DNA of 32,240 nt, from positions 1 to 32,240 of IMG/VR virus record IMGVR_UViG_3300042547_000564. The stretch is one strand, 5' to 3'. Shown here piece by piece: positions 13,578-21,198 of this stretch (position 1 is its first letter; each line of letters starts with the position of its first letter). The position numbers and the translations under genes are program-made. A model generated the notes under the pieces. The model was not told where the DNA came from. It did not search any database and worked only from the letters and a program-made list of their open reading frames with translations. Source of the stretch: a virus.

Positions 13578-15500
13578 TCAGCGAGAGGAACGCAAGCGTT
13601 TCCGCACAATGTCTTTGGCGACTTTGACAAGCCCTCTAGGGTCAGCAATCGCCCTGAATACCTGCGCTCCATGAGAGAGTTGCTCTATCGGCATGTATGG
13701 CTCACCAAGAAATACCATTACAGTAGTTGTTCCCATGTCGTTAAGGCGTTGGATTATTTCATCACCTTCATAGAAGCCACCGTCAGTAAGCATAATAACA
13801 AGCTTGGTAGGCTTGATACTTGCCTTCATAATTCTTTCGGTTTCTACCAATGCGAAGTGAGGATTAGTTCCACCACTACAGTCGAGTGACTTGTAATCAG
13901 ACTTGGCTTTCTCATCACCGTCATAGAGAACTTTGGAATTGTGGTTGTATGACAAGATAGTTACACGACCTTGTATTTTCTCAATGGCTCGCTTAATCAC
14001 CCAACCTGCTCGGGATACTGCGTCAATGTCACGATACATAGAGCCTGACTTATCTACTAACAAGACTGCCTCAATCTCGTGGTTGTCGTTGCCCTGCTCC
14101 CAACGGTCGAACAGTTTGTTTATGTCATTTATGTTTGCGTTCATGGCTCGCTTCTTGTTAAGGCGACCACTTGGCTTCTCCAATCCCCATGCTGGGTCTG
14201 CCTCAATGCGTAAGCGTTCTAGTTCTGTTGCGAACGCTCTGACCGTTGCTACATCTCCGCCCGTAGGACTTTTGAGGGGAGCGTTCTGCTTTGTAAGAAT
14301 TGTCTTATTAGCATTTGATTTACTAATTGACTTTTGTGTTTCCTTAATTTTATTTATTACATCACTATTATTCTTGGCACGGTTGACCTCATCAGTCAAT
14401 CTATCCAATGCGTCTTGCTGGCGTTCCGCTTGCTCTGCTTTAGGCAAGTCTGTTTCATCGTTGCCACCGTGTCCGTGTGAGTGGTTCTTGTCCTCAGGGT
14501 TTAGGTTGGGGTCGGTTTCAGGGTCGCTTATGTTTAGTGCTTCCTGCTCCTTGCCTGTTTGAGGGCGACCGTTCTTTAGTGGACTGCGAGAGCCACAACC
14601 GTTTGGTGTATCTGTTCCCTCAGGAACTAATGGACTGAACTCTGTAATTATTTCTTTGGCAATAGCGTAGTCACGAGGAAATACTAGAGTGCGGTATTTA
14701 TTTATTAAGTAATAGACTTTCTTTGCTTGCTCTAGTCCGTGCTTCTCAGCATAAAGCTTGCCAATACTGGTTCGACAATCGTATGAGAAATACTTACGAC
14801 CCGCTAACAAGATAAAACTATCGCCAAGTCGTTCACCACTATTCCTAATAATGTATTCCCCAAGAGTTGCTAACAAGAAGTTTCTAGTAGCAGGGTATTT
14901 AGTTACCAAGAAGGTTTCGGCACGGTTGTCCTCTAGTATGTTAAAACTGGTTTGATAATTGTTTTCTTTGACCCACGCACCTAAGTCTGAACCAATGCGG
15001 GGTGAATAGAGGAGATGAGCGACTTCATGGAAGTTAAGCCCATGTAATCCTATTAAAGTATTTTCATCAACGCCGTTAATAATACTTTCGTTAAAAGAAA
15101 TAACTTTACCGTCATTCCAAGCAGGGGCTTCCACTCCGTCTGCTGGTGTTCCAATGCGAACCTCAATGTCCAAGCCACCTGTCAAGATACGGTCGGCTTT
15201 CTGATACACGGCGCAGTAACTATCTAACAAGTTATTCTTGACAGTTAGTTTCTGTTGCTTGTCCTCAGCAATTTCTTTGAGGGTTTCTTGGAACTCCTCA
15301 CGAAGGGCTTGATACTCCTCATGGTTCTGTTCACGCAAGGTTGCTATGTCAACACCTGAGGACTTAGCAAGTTCATCAAGTTCTTGATAATTTTTCTCAC
15401 GATAAGTTGGGTTATTCTCACGCAACCATGCGTTCCACTCCGTATCTACTTCTTGCCAAGATAGTTGAGCGGTGAGTTCTCGTAATGTTCTTTTAGCCAT
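13578..15500 (-). CDS. VWA-domain protein with metallopeptidase-like N-terminus (CobT/DUF2201-like)
   Basis: The 640-residue protein has a LNFHEVAHLLYSPR segment with HEVAH at 158-162, the zinc-binding HExxH signature. A charged Asn/Glu/Lys-rich linker (about residues 290-420) follows. The C-terminal VWA domain carries the metal-ion-dependent site DKSGS at 483-487, GGTNP and LTDGG. This layout resembles DUF2201 or CobT-type proteins, which act with MoxR-class AAA+ ATPases. The start overlaps the stop of the ATPase gene by 8 bases, so the two form a functional pair. The phage role is not known; remodelling of a protein complex is inferred from the family. Confidence 0.85.
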   Translation of the reverse strand: MAKRTLRELTAQLSWQEVDTEWNAWLRENNPTYREKNYQELDELAKSSGVDIATLREQNHEEYQALREEFQETLKEIAEDKQQKLTVKNNLLDSYCAVYQKADRILTGGLDIEVRIGTPADGVEAPAWNDGKVISFNESIINGVDENTLIGLHGLNFHEVAHLLYSPRIGSDLGAWVKENNYQTSFNILEDNRAETFLVTKYPATRNFLLATLGEYIIRNSGERLGDSFILLAGRKYFSYDCRTSIGKLYAEKHGLEQAKKVYYLINKYRTLVFPRDYAIAKEIITEFSPLVPEGTDTPNGCGSRSPLKNGRPQTGKEQEALNISDPETDPNLNPEDKNHSHGHGGNDETDLPKAEQAERQQDALDRLTDEVNRAKNNSDVINKIKETQKSISKSNANKTILTKQNAPLKSPTGGDVATVRAFATELERLRIEADPAWGLEKPSGRLNKKRAMNANINDINKLFDRWEQGNDNHEIEAVLLVDKSGSMYRDIDAVSRAGWVIKRAIEKIQGRVTILSYNHNSKVLYDGDEKAKSDYKSLDCSGGTNPHFALVETERIMKASIKPTKLVIMLTDGGFYEGDEIIQRLNDMGTTTVMVFLGEPYMPIEQLSHGAQVFRAIADPRGLVKVAKDIVRKRLRSSR

Positions 15501-16848
15501 TTATTGCCACCTCATCTACCTGAGTTGGTGCTACCTCAACAGTAATGCCAAGTTCTACACCAATGTTCGGCTTGTATGTATCTAATACAAGTTTGACTGC
15601 TTCTCGCTCCTCATCAAGGAAGCCATTTACATAAGAGGAAATGGCGTAATCCAAGTTTAGGTTGGTAGCGTTCTTAATAAAGTTGGCTAGACCACGAGTT
15701 GAGATAGGAGTATCAAGGTCGCCCTTGTTAGATAACTCCCTGAGTTTGGTAGCCATTTCTAGCAACGCTTTGTTCTTGATTAGTTTGCTTTCGATAGAGT
15801 GGTCGTATGGGAAATCTAACTTATGGTGAAATCTATCTACCCAAGCTTGATTCATTGGTCGAGTTCCTCTGTAGTTAGGGTTCATGTCAGCAATAATCAA
15901 GAGGTCTTTGTGAGCCTTGATAACTTCACCACCGTTTTCCATAATTTGTATCTCACGGCGGTCGTCAAGTAAGCCGAACAGAATTGTGGTGACACGCTCA
16001 GGCATGAAGTTCACTTCGTTGAGAAGTAGCACTCCACCGTTTCTTACCAAGTCTGTTACAGGACCGTCTTGCCAACGGAAGTGTCCGTCAGGGGTTGGTA
16101 TCCATGAACCGAATAACTGGGTTGGCTCTAAGCCAATATGACTAGAGACATTGTAATAGCGGTAGCCACGAGTGCTTGCGTATCCCAAGACTGACATAGT
16201 TTTTCCGCTACCTGCGTGACCCATGATTAGTATGTTCTCGTTGTTGGTCATGGCGTTGTCATAAATAGCGTATTCGATAAGCCCATTTATTTTTCTGTTT
16301 ATGTATTTCTTAGACCAATCTAATGTTGGAATAGTTGCTAGTTCCATAATTACTGGGCTTGCTCCAACCAATACTGGTGCTTCCTGCTGTTTATGTGCCT
16401 CTGCGCTTACTTCCCTAACAGGCTCGACAGGTTTGGTTAGTGGAGTTAGCACTACAGGACTGTTACGGCGACCGTCTTTGACATAGGAGTTAAGTGTCAT
16501 GTCACCTGCGATTAGTCGAAGGGTTAGGTCAGCGACTACGGCTCGGTGTGTGTCCACAGGCTCGACAGGACTGGTTTGTTCTAAGGCGGTCATGGCTTTG
16601 ACGGCAAGGGTTGTAATCTGACCGACTGCCAAGCCCTCAATGTCCTTGTAAGTAAGTGGCACGGCGACTGGCATGTAAGTCACCATGTCTAGTGGTAGTT
16701 CATCTAAGCAAGTCTGTTTCCAAGCTTGACCACGACCACGGCTTCCGTTTGAGAGGCGGTGATAACACACCACCTCATTTTTGAGAGGAGCGATAAGGCT
16801 TTGCGCCTTGCCCTCATTTGTTTCTGTTTCTACTAATAGAGCAATCAT
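15493..16848 (-). CDS. MoxR/CobS-type AAA+ ATPase
   Basis: With the ATG at 16848 the product is 451 residues. Residues 210-217 are the Walker A motif GHAGSGKT. The Walker B segment VLLLNEVNF at 273-281 has Asn in place of the usual Asp. IIADMNPN is sensor 1 and WVDRF carries a probable arginine finger. The first 200 residues are less conserved. Family members use ATP to load metal or remodel partners with a VWA protein, which is the next gene. A TTG at 16923 would add 25 residues but lacks good support; AAAGGAAA precedes the chosen ATG. Confidence 0.88.
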   Translation of the reverse strand: MIALLVETETNEGKAQSLIAPLKNEVVCYHRLSNGSRGRGQAWKQTCLDELPLDMVTYMPVAVPLTYKDIEGLAVGQITTLAVKAMTALEQTSPVEPVDTHRAVVADLTLRLIAGDMTLNSYVKDGRRNSPVVLTPLTKPVEPVREVSAEAHKQQEAPVLVGASPVIMELATIPTLDWSKKYINRKINGLIEYAIYDNAMTNNENILIMGHAGSGKTMSVLGYASTRGYRYYNVSSHIGLEPTQLFGSWIPTPDGHFRWQDGPVTDLVRNGGVLLLNEVNFMPERVTTILFGLLDDRREIQIMENGGEVIKAHKDLLIIADMNPNYRGTRPMNQAWVDRFHHKLDFPYDHSIESKLIKNKALLEMATKLRELSNKGDLDTPISTRGLANFIKNATNLNLDYAISSYVNGFLDEEREAVKLVLDTYKPNIGVELGITVEVAPTQVDEVAING

Positions 16849-16955
16849 TAGGAGTGGGTTTCCTTTTCGTGTGGGTAGGCAATCGGGTGACTGCCTTGTG
16901 GTCTGAGGGTAGTGGATAGCCAATTAAATAGCGAATTAGGTAATACCTTATTTGA

Positions 16956-16974
16956 TAACGATTAAGTAACGGTT
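16956..16974 (+). promoter_or_regulatory. Octamer direct repeat 1 (candidate operator)
   Basis: TAACGATT, AAG, TAACGGTT: two octamers at 11-bp spacing, about 108 bases upstream of the AAA+ ATPase start. One of six copies in the leftward arm. Confidence 0.6.
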
Positions 16975-17015
16975 TCCTGCTTTTAAGTGACCGAACTGTT
17001 GTGCGAACTGGGTCG

Positions 17016-17072
17016 TCACCTCATCACCTTTGGTGGCGGTGGCGGTGGTGGAGTTTCACCATGCGTGGTCAT
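17016..17072 (-). CDS. Possible 18-residue poly-proline leader peptide
   Basis: The frame MTTHGETPPPPPPPKVMR contains seven consecutive prolines and lies about 170 bases upstream of the AAA+ gene, read in the same direction. Poly-proline stretches stall ribosomes when EF-P is limiting, so it could be an attenuating leader. No clear Shine-Dalgarno is visible and the frame is short, so it may be chance. Confidence 0.25.
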   Translation of the reverse strand: MTTHGETPPPPPPPKVMR

Positions 17073-17496
17073 AAGCAGGGCTTGGCGGTCGTGAGCAATC
17101 CCCCTATTTAATTCCCTGTTTAATCCTCATAGTAATAATAAGAGAGAGAGTAATCGTATTTCCTGAGCAGGGGTGCTACTGGGTAGTAACTACCTATCTG
17201 GCAGGGAAGCCGTAGGTCTGGTCGTATAAATACGGCTCGACAAGTTTGGTAGGCAGTAGCCCAACGAGCGCATTGGCGAGCGCAGGGCGCAGGCTAGGCA
17301 GGCTTGTCGGGCTGGCTGAGCCATGCGCTCGCCATTGGGTTATGTTCCTGTTTAATCCATAGAGGTAACAAGGGGCGCACTCTCTCTGCGCTCGCTCTCT
17401 CTCTTGCTTGGTCAAGCTTGACAGTCCTGTTGTGCTCTCTCTCTCTTTGAGAAAGCGGTAGCACAACGAGCCTCTGCTTGTCAATAGATTCTCCCG

Positions 17497-17515
17497 ATTC
17501 GTTATGAAATCGTTA
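17497..17515 (-). promoter_or_regulatory. Octamer direct repeat 2 (candidate operator)
   Basis: On the minus strand TAACGATT, TCA, TAACGAAT. It sits 16 bases from hairpin H1 and faces the noncoding region upstream of the AAA+ operon. Confidence 0.6.
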
Positions 17516-17531
17516 TAGAGGCTTGACAGGC

Positions 17532-17616
17532 TTGTTTGGGTTGGGCTTAATGGCTATGGCTGGTTTTTAGCAAAACAAGCCGTTCCAGCCATAGCCATTA
17601 AGCCCAACCCAAACAA
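17532..17616. repeat. Long perfect inverted repeat H1 (32-bp arms)
   Basis: Arms at 17532-17563 and 17585-17616 match perfectly over 32 bp with a 21-base loop. The outer end carries TTGTTTGGGTTGG. The inner half (ATGGCTATGGCTGG) is nearly the same as in hairpin H3. Confidence 0.95.
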
Positions 17617-17618
17617 AA

Positions 17619-17646
17619 CTGCCCCGAGTCAGGGGACTCAGGGCAG
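17619..17646 (-). terminator. Leftward terminator of the 17674-18722 unit
   Basis: CTGCCC and GGGCAG close a two-part stem (6 bp plus GAGTC/GACTC, one mismatch). On the minus strand it is followed by TTTTGTTT, which is also the edge of hairpin H1. Confidence 0.85.
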
Positions 17647-17673
17647 GTTTGCTCTCGACTTGGGAAGGGAGAA

Positions 17674-17934
17674 CTATGTGTCTTGCAAAGGCTCGACAAT
17701 TCTGTGTGGTTCTGATGAAAGGCTTTCCATAATGTCGTAGAAGGTTGAGGACGGCTTCTCCTCTGTTGGAACTATCTCATCTACGCTTGTTTCTGCTCCA
17801 TTTGTATAGCCAAGGTTGTCATAGTCAATACCGCTAAGCGCCGTAGCAATCGCAACGGCATGGTCGTGGTCATTTGCTTCAATAACACAGGTGGCTTCGT
17901 GGTGGACAGTAGCCCAAACTTGGTAGAAAGGCAT
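17674..17934 (-). CDS. Small hypothetical protein
   Basis: This 86-residue protein starts MPFYQVWATVHHEATCVIEA with a beta strand, then a helix (HDHAVAIATAL) and an acidic, disordered C-terminal half. The ATG is coupled to the Api92-like gene by TAATG. The strand-helix N-terminus is common in small phage proteins. No function recognised. Confidence 0.75.
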   Translation of the reverse strand: MPFYQVWATVHHEATCVIEANDHDHAVAIATALSGIDYDNLGYTNGAETSVDEIVPTEEKPSSTFYDIMESLSSEPHRIVEPLQDT

Positions 17935-18722
17935 TACTCAGCCCCCTCTACAGTCGTAGGTATCTTGATAAGTTTGCCCCACTCAGCACAGCCATAATCG
18001 TTACGAAGGTCGTCATAATCCGTATCGTCCATGTTGTCACTGTCGCAAGCGTAGCAGTAGTCATACATCTCCATTTTCAGACCGTGGTTAATCTCCAAGT
18101 CTGTGTCAAATACTTGTGCGCCTTCTTCCCAATGGATTTCTCCTGCAAAATTGTCACCTTCGTCCAAGAACCTACTTGTAAAGTTAAGGTCAGGAAAAAG
18201 CTCGGCAAGTTTGTTTATAGCCTCTACAGGTGGCGACCATGCGGTTGCGTAAGAATACATAAGTTTGTTAGGTGTGGCTGTATAGGTGGACTGACTAATC
18301 TCCCACTTCGTTCCCCACTCCCGAATGTTCCAGTGATACCAATCTTGTCCAGTCTGTATGTCTTGATAGAACTGAGCCATACTTTCTTGCATGTCAAATG
18401 TAACCTTCTTTTCTAAGGCTTCCTTTATGACTTGGATAACTTCACCAACCTGCGTTGGTTCAATGTTTGCGCTCGCTTCCTCACGCTGGCGTTTTTCCTC
18501 AGCAAACTTCTCGTCTGACTTGAAGCCAAAGTAACTTGCTAAGTCTGTTGGGCTTACAATGTTCCACAGTTGGAACACGCCCTTATGTTCTCCTTGCGAT
18601 ACCTCGTTGGTATTCCAATCTTGGCTATAGGTAGTGTAGGACTGTCCTACTAACTCCCTCAACCTGTCAAGACTGTCTTGGTTGCCTGTTATGACAAGCC
18701 TGTTCTCAACCCAGTTTGGCAT
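17934..18722 (-). CDS. Api92/DUF1281-like ferredoxin-fold protein
   Basis: The 262-residue product starts MPNWVENRLVITG, the hallmark opening of the DUF1281/YubB/Api92 family. It also has YHWNIREWGTKWEI near the middle and WSPPVEAINKLAELFPDL. Known members occur on phages and plasmids and have a ferredoxin-like fold; their function is not established. GGGAAGG precedes the ATG. The operon-like pair (with the gene at 17674) ends at the terminator near 17619. Confidence 0.85.
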   Translation of the reverse strand: MPNWVENRLVITGNQDSLDRLRELVGQSYTTYSQDWNTNEVSQGEHKGVFQLWNIVSPTDLASYFGFKSDEKFAEEKRQREEASANIEPTQVGEVIQVIKEALEKKVTFDMQESMAQFYQDIQTGQDWYHWNIREWGTKWEISQSTYTATPNKLMYSYATAWSPPVEAINKLAELFPDLNFTSRFLDEGDNFAGEIHWEEGAQVFDTDLEINHGLKMEMYDYCYACDSDNMDDTDYDDLRNDYGCAEWGKLIKIPTTVEGAE

Positions 18723-18834
18723 TATCTCTTTCCTTCCCTAGTAGTTGTTATGGCGTGAGTGTCACTCTCTCTCTCCATGCGCTCATTGAATACTATTTGT
18801 TTCTCTTTGTCCACGCCGTATCGCTTTTATTTGG

Positions 18835-18853
18835 TAACGATTTGATAACGATT
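18835..18853 (+). promoter_or_regulatory. Octamer direct repeat 3 (candidate operator)
   Basis: TAACGATT, TGA, TAACGATT: two identical octamers at 11-bp spacing, one base from hairpin H2 and about 113 bases upstream of the Api92-like gene. Confidence 0.65.
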
Positions 18854-18854
18854 A

Positions 18855-18926
18855 TGTTTGGGTCGGTAAGCATAGGTAGTTCGGAGCTGTTCCAGACCTC
18901 CCTACCTATGCTTACCGACCCAAACA
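18855..18926. repeat. Long perfect inverted repeat H2 (25-bp arms)
   Basis: Arms at 18855-18879 and 18902-18926 pair perfectly over 25 bp around a 22-base loop. The outer end is TGTTTGGGTCGG; the inner half is different from H1, H3 and H4. Confidence 0.95.
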
Positions 18927-18950
18927 AAATAGCATTTTGGTAATACAAAA

Positions 18951-18983
18951 ATAGCCCACTCCGCTATTTGCGAAGTGGGCTAT
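18951..18983 (-). terminator. Leftward terminator of the 18992-19875 unit
   Basis: ATAGCCCACT pairs with AGTGGGCTAT (10 bp). On the minus strand TTTTTGTATT follows. Confidence 0.9.
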
Positions 18984-18991
18984 CGTATTTG

Positions 18992-19390
18992 TTAGATGTA
19001 GCGCACTACATCTTTATACAATGACGCACCAACGAACGGGTCAGTAGTCATATTAAGCAGTTTTATCGTGTTGTTGATTTCCTCTGCTTGATGATTTGGT
19101 AATGTTCCTTCAGGGCTATCTGCTCTTTCAGGTTCTTTAGGCAAGGCTGTTGTTTCTTTGTAGGTGTATTTGATTTCTATGGTGTTTCTCCAAGTAGATA
19201 CATTTACATCCTCAAAGTCCAACTTGCCAGACTTGGCTAAAGAAGCCAACTTTTCTGACCAAGCCTTTTTCTCAGCCTCATACTTAGCGTTGTTCTTTTC
19301 CTGAATAGCGTTAGCCTTTTCGCCCAACGCTAATCTATCTTGTAGAGCCTTGATAAGCATAGCCTTATCTACTTTTACTCTAGCGGTCAT
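18992..19390 (-). CDS. Hypothetical protein with coiled N-terminus
   Basis: This 132-residue protein has a long charged helix (residues 8-58, with ALGEKANAIQEKNNAKYEAE) that may form a coiled coil, then a beta-rich part (STWRNTIEIKYTYKETTALP). No domain recognised. The start is coupled to the DUF4192-like gene by TAATG, so both are probably made together. Confidence 0.75.
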   Translation of the reverse strand: MTARVKVDKAMLIKALQDRLALGEKANAIQEKNNAKYEAEKKAWSEKLASLAKSGKLDFEDVNVSTWRNTIEIKYTYKETTALPKEPERADSPEGTLPNHQAEEINNTIKLLNMTTDPFVGASLYKDVVRYI

Positions 19391-19875
19391 TAGTTGCCAC
19401 CTTCCGTAATAGGTGTATCAGCATTTTGTTCCAATCCCTCAACGACCTTTGGGTGTAGTTCCTTACGCATAGTTCCCATCGCTGAGTTTGTCCAGCCAGC
19501 CTCAATAACTCGGTCTAGCAGTTTTGCTAAACTGTATTGAGAGTTGATTTGTAGTGCGAAAGCCAACGCTTCCTTAGCACTTTCATCTGCGCCAAGTTCA
19601 TAATAGAAAGCAGATAGGCACGCATAGAACGGCACTTTATCCATTTCATTATCAACTTGGTTGATTACATTTACGGCTACTGAGGTCATAACCTCTAGGT
19701 TGTCGCACTTGGCTAGACCTAAGAAGTAATCTCGGTGCTGTAAGTTAGTAGTCATAGCGACTACGGCATTAGCAACCGCTTCCTGCGGATACTCTTGCTT
19801 GTCTAACTCGGCAGATACTAGAGTGTCTATTGCTTCCACTCCATCTCTCCAAGTTAGTTGGGTTGTTGTGTTCAT
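19390..19875 (-). CDS. DUF4192-like protein
   Basis: This 161-residue protein has the segment VPFYACLSAFYYELGADES followed by AKEALAFALQINSQYSLAKL and LLDRVIEAGW. This resembles the C-terminal half of DUF4192, an actinobacterial family with a repeated helical A...YxLG...A..AL...YSLA.LL pattern. The usual family protein is much longer, so this is a short phage form. Function unknown. It supports an actinobacterial host. GGGAAGG precedes the ATG, and a stem-loop sits just upstream of it. Confidence 0.75.
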   Translation of the reverse strand: MNTTTQLTWRDGVEAIDTLVSAELDKQEYPQEAVANAVVAMTTNLQHRDYFLGLAKCDNLEVMTSVAVNVINQVDNEMDKVPFYACLSAFYYELGADESAKEALAFALQINSQYSLAKLLDRVIEAGWTNSAMGTMRKELHPKVVEGLEQNADTPITEGGN

Positions 19876-19889
19876 CTCTCACCTTCCCA

Positions 19890-19908
19890 TTAGCAGACCA
19901 TCTGCTAA
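19890..19908 (-). promoter_or_regulatory. Leader hairpin next to the Shine-Dalgarno
   Basis: TTAGCAGA and TCTGCTAA (8 bp) flank a 3-base loop directly upstream of TGGGAAGG in the leader of the DUF4192-like gene. The adjacent ATAAGAGAAC (plus strand) is shared with the leader at 22504. Confidence 0.55.
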
Positions 19909-19944
19909 TAAGAGAACTCTCTCACGCTTATAGATGTAAAGCAG

Positions 19945-19963
19945 ACTTGTTATCTAATCGTTA
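19945..19963 (-). promoter_or_regulatory. Octamer direct repeat 4 (candidate operator or promoter element)
   Basis: On the minus strand TAACGATT, AGA, TAACAAGT, followed by CTGCTTT. It is one of three copies with the same longer block (also 21172 and 22559), each 55-75 bases upstream of a start. Confidence 0.65.
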
Positions 19964-19967
19964 TAAA

Positions 19968-20046
19968 TGTTTGGGTTGGCTACTATGGCTATGGCTGGCG
20001 TGTTCACTAGCGTTCACAGCCATAGCCATAGTAGCCAACCCAAACA
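19968..20046. repeat. Long perfect inverted repeat H3 (30-bp arms)
   Basis: Arms at 19968-19997 and 20017-20046 pair perfectly over 30 bp with a 19-base loop. The outer end is TGTTTGGGTTGG and the inner half ends ATGGCTATGGCTG as in H1. Confidence 0.95.
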
Positions 20047-20047
20047 A

Positions 20048-20082
20048 AAAGCCCCCCAAGCTTTGTAGGCTTGAGGGGCTTT
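20048..20082 (-). terminator. Leftward terminator of the DUF932 gene
   Basis: AAAGCCCC and GGGGCTTT plus CAAGC/GCTTG form a two-part stem with one mismatch. On the minus strand TTTTTGTTT follows, running into hairpin H3. Confidence 0.9.
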
Positions 20083-20085
20083 GTG

Positions 20086-21090
20086 TTATGCCGAGACTGC
20101 TTCTCGCACTACTGAGAGGATGCGAGCCTTCTCCGCATTTACAACTGGGTCAAACCCACTTGCTCCTGCGATTAATGACTCATTGCTTCCACGCTTTGCA
20201 CGATAGTAATCTAGGCGCTCGGTGAGAGCGTTTAGCGCTCCCCATGCTGTGCCTTTGATGTTGGCATTAGTTGGAGATTGCAGATATAGGTCCTGGATTA
20301 GACCAACCTTGTTATCGTAGCGAGTGAGAGCAACCTTGTTGGCTGTATCATCAGGCTTTGGATAAAGTGTCTCAACAATCTTGTTGAATTGAACGTTAGT
20401 TATTGTTGATTCGAATAACTCACGAGCCATGGTCTCGAATGAATCCATGTGTGCGAATGTCAAACCGAGAGCCTCTCGGGCTGCAGCGATACGACCGTCG
20501 ACTGTGCTTGTGTGACGAATCTTGAATGATTGCTTAGAACCATTCAATGCCATGTTAAGAGTGTTTTGGCAAACAACTCTAACTGGTGTGATGTTCGCTT
20601 GAACTGCTGTTGAGCCGTCATGCGAAGTGTGAACGAGTAGATAAGTTGTTGTCTTATCGTTAGCGCCCTGCTCATCTAGGATGAATTCTCTAGGCACTAC
20701 CAATGAGCCGAATACGACTCTACCGTTTTTAATTGAGCCAGCGGATTCCCATGAGGCACCGCCGTCTAGTATGCCGTCACCGAATGCGAATAACTCCTCA
20801 TTCTGCACGACTTTGTATCGGTCACCGACCACTGATAGAACATCAGTGCCCTGTCCGAATGGATTAGTCCGAGTCACCATGTATGACTCAGAAACGAAGT
20901 TGTATTTGTCCTTCTCGATTAACTCAAGATTGACATTCCAATCGTTTAACTTAGCAGACTTGAGCATAACCTCAGTGGTTACATTCTCATCTTTGTCGAA
21001 TAGAGCGTTAGCAAGGCCATGCCATGCGGGCTCTCCTCTAAGTGCGAACGCAACTGTGCCGTCCTCACCTATCTCTAACTCATGTGCCAT
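20086..21090 (-). CDS. DUF932 / TIGR03299-like phage protein
   Basis: The 334-residue protein starts MAHELEIGEDGTVAFALRGE and contains PAWHGL, SVVGDRYKVVQNEELFAF, then NITPVRVVCQNTLNMAL and FKIRHT. This is the typical order for DUF932 (phage/plasmid-like TIGR03299). Such proteins are common on large phages and plasmids; biochemical function is unknown. ATG 21090 is preferred over the GTG at 21120 because GAAGGTGAG sits 8 bases upstream and the MAHE start matches the family. It is a single-gene unit. Confidence 0.9.
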   Translation of the reverse strand: MAHELEIGEDGTVAFALRGEPAWHGLANALFDKDENVTTEVMLKSAKLNDWNVNLELIEKDKYNFVSESYMVTRTNPFGQGTDVLSVVGDRYKVVQNEELFAFGDGILDGGASWESAGSIKNGRVVFGSLVVPREFILDEQGANDKTTTYLLVHTSHDGSTAVQANITPVRVVCQNTLNMALNGSKQSFKIRHTSTVDGRIAAAREALGLTFAHMDSFETMARELFESTITNVQFNKIVETLYPKPDDTANKVALTRYDNKVGLIQDLYLQSPTNANIKGTAWGALNALTERLDYYRAKRGSNESLIAGASGFDPVVNAEKARILSVVREAVSA

Positions 21091-21171
21091 GTATCTCTCA
21101 CCTTCTATTAGCACAAACACCAGCGACTTGCTGATAGGTAGAACATTAGGGCATCTCTCCTAGTAATGCAG

Positions 21172-21190
21172 ACTTGTTATGCAATCGTTA
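21172..21190 (-). promoter_or_regulatory. Octamer direct repeat 5 (candidate operator or promoter element)
   Basis: On the minus strand TAACGATT, GCA, TAACAAGT, followed by CTGCATTA. It lies 82 bases upstream of the DUF932 start and 9 bases from hairpin H4. Confidence 0.65.
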
Positions 21191-21198
21191 TAAAGCCC

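Larger units (their letters stand above)
16849..17673. other. Noncoding region of about 0.8 kb with multiple hairpins
   Basis: No convincing gene of normal size is seen between the AAA+ gene and the gene at 17674. The stretch holds two TAACGATT-type repeats (16956 and 17497), one long perfect hairpin (17532), several smaller stems and CT-rich runs. It includes AGCCGTA/TACGGCT (17208-17237), TGGCGAGCGCA/TGCGCTCGCCA (17274-17334) and TTGTGCT/AGCACAA (17430-17466). It may be a long leader, a small RNA or a replication-related region. Confidence 0.7.

Noticed and set aside
13933-14562. 209-residue rightward frame
   Set aside because: It lies fully antisense to the VWA/metallopeptidase gene, which has clear motifs.
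17161-17340. tRNA- or tmRNA-like folding
   Set aside because: Stems occur but no T-loop consensus, anticodon arm layout or CCA end could be aligned.
17194-17484. 96-residue leftward frame in the noncoding region
   Set aside because: It starts with TTG, has no ribosome-binding site, crosses several strong stems and CT-rich runs, and its composition is unlike neighbouring proteins.
18807-18817. DnaA box (TTGTCCACG)
   Set aside because: A single near-match close to the actinobacterial consensus; one copy is not enough to call an origin.
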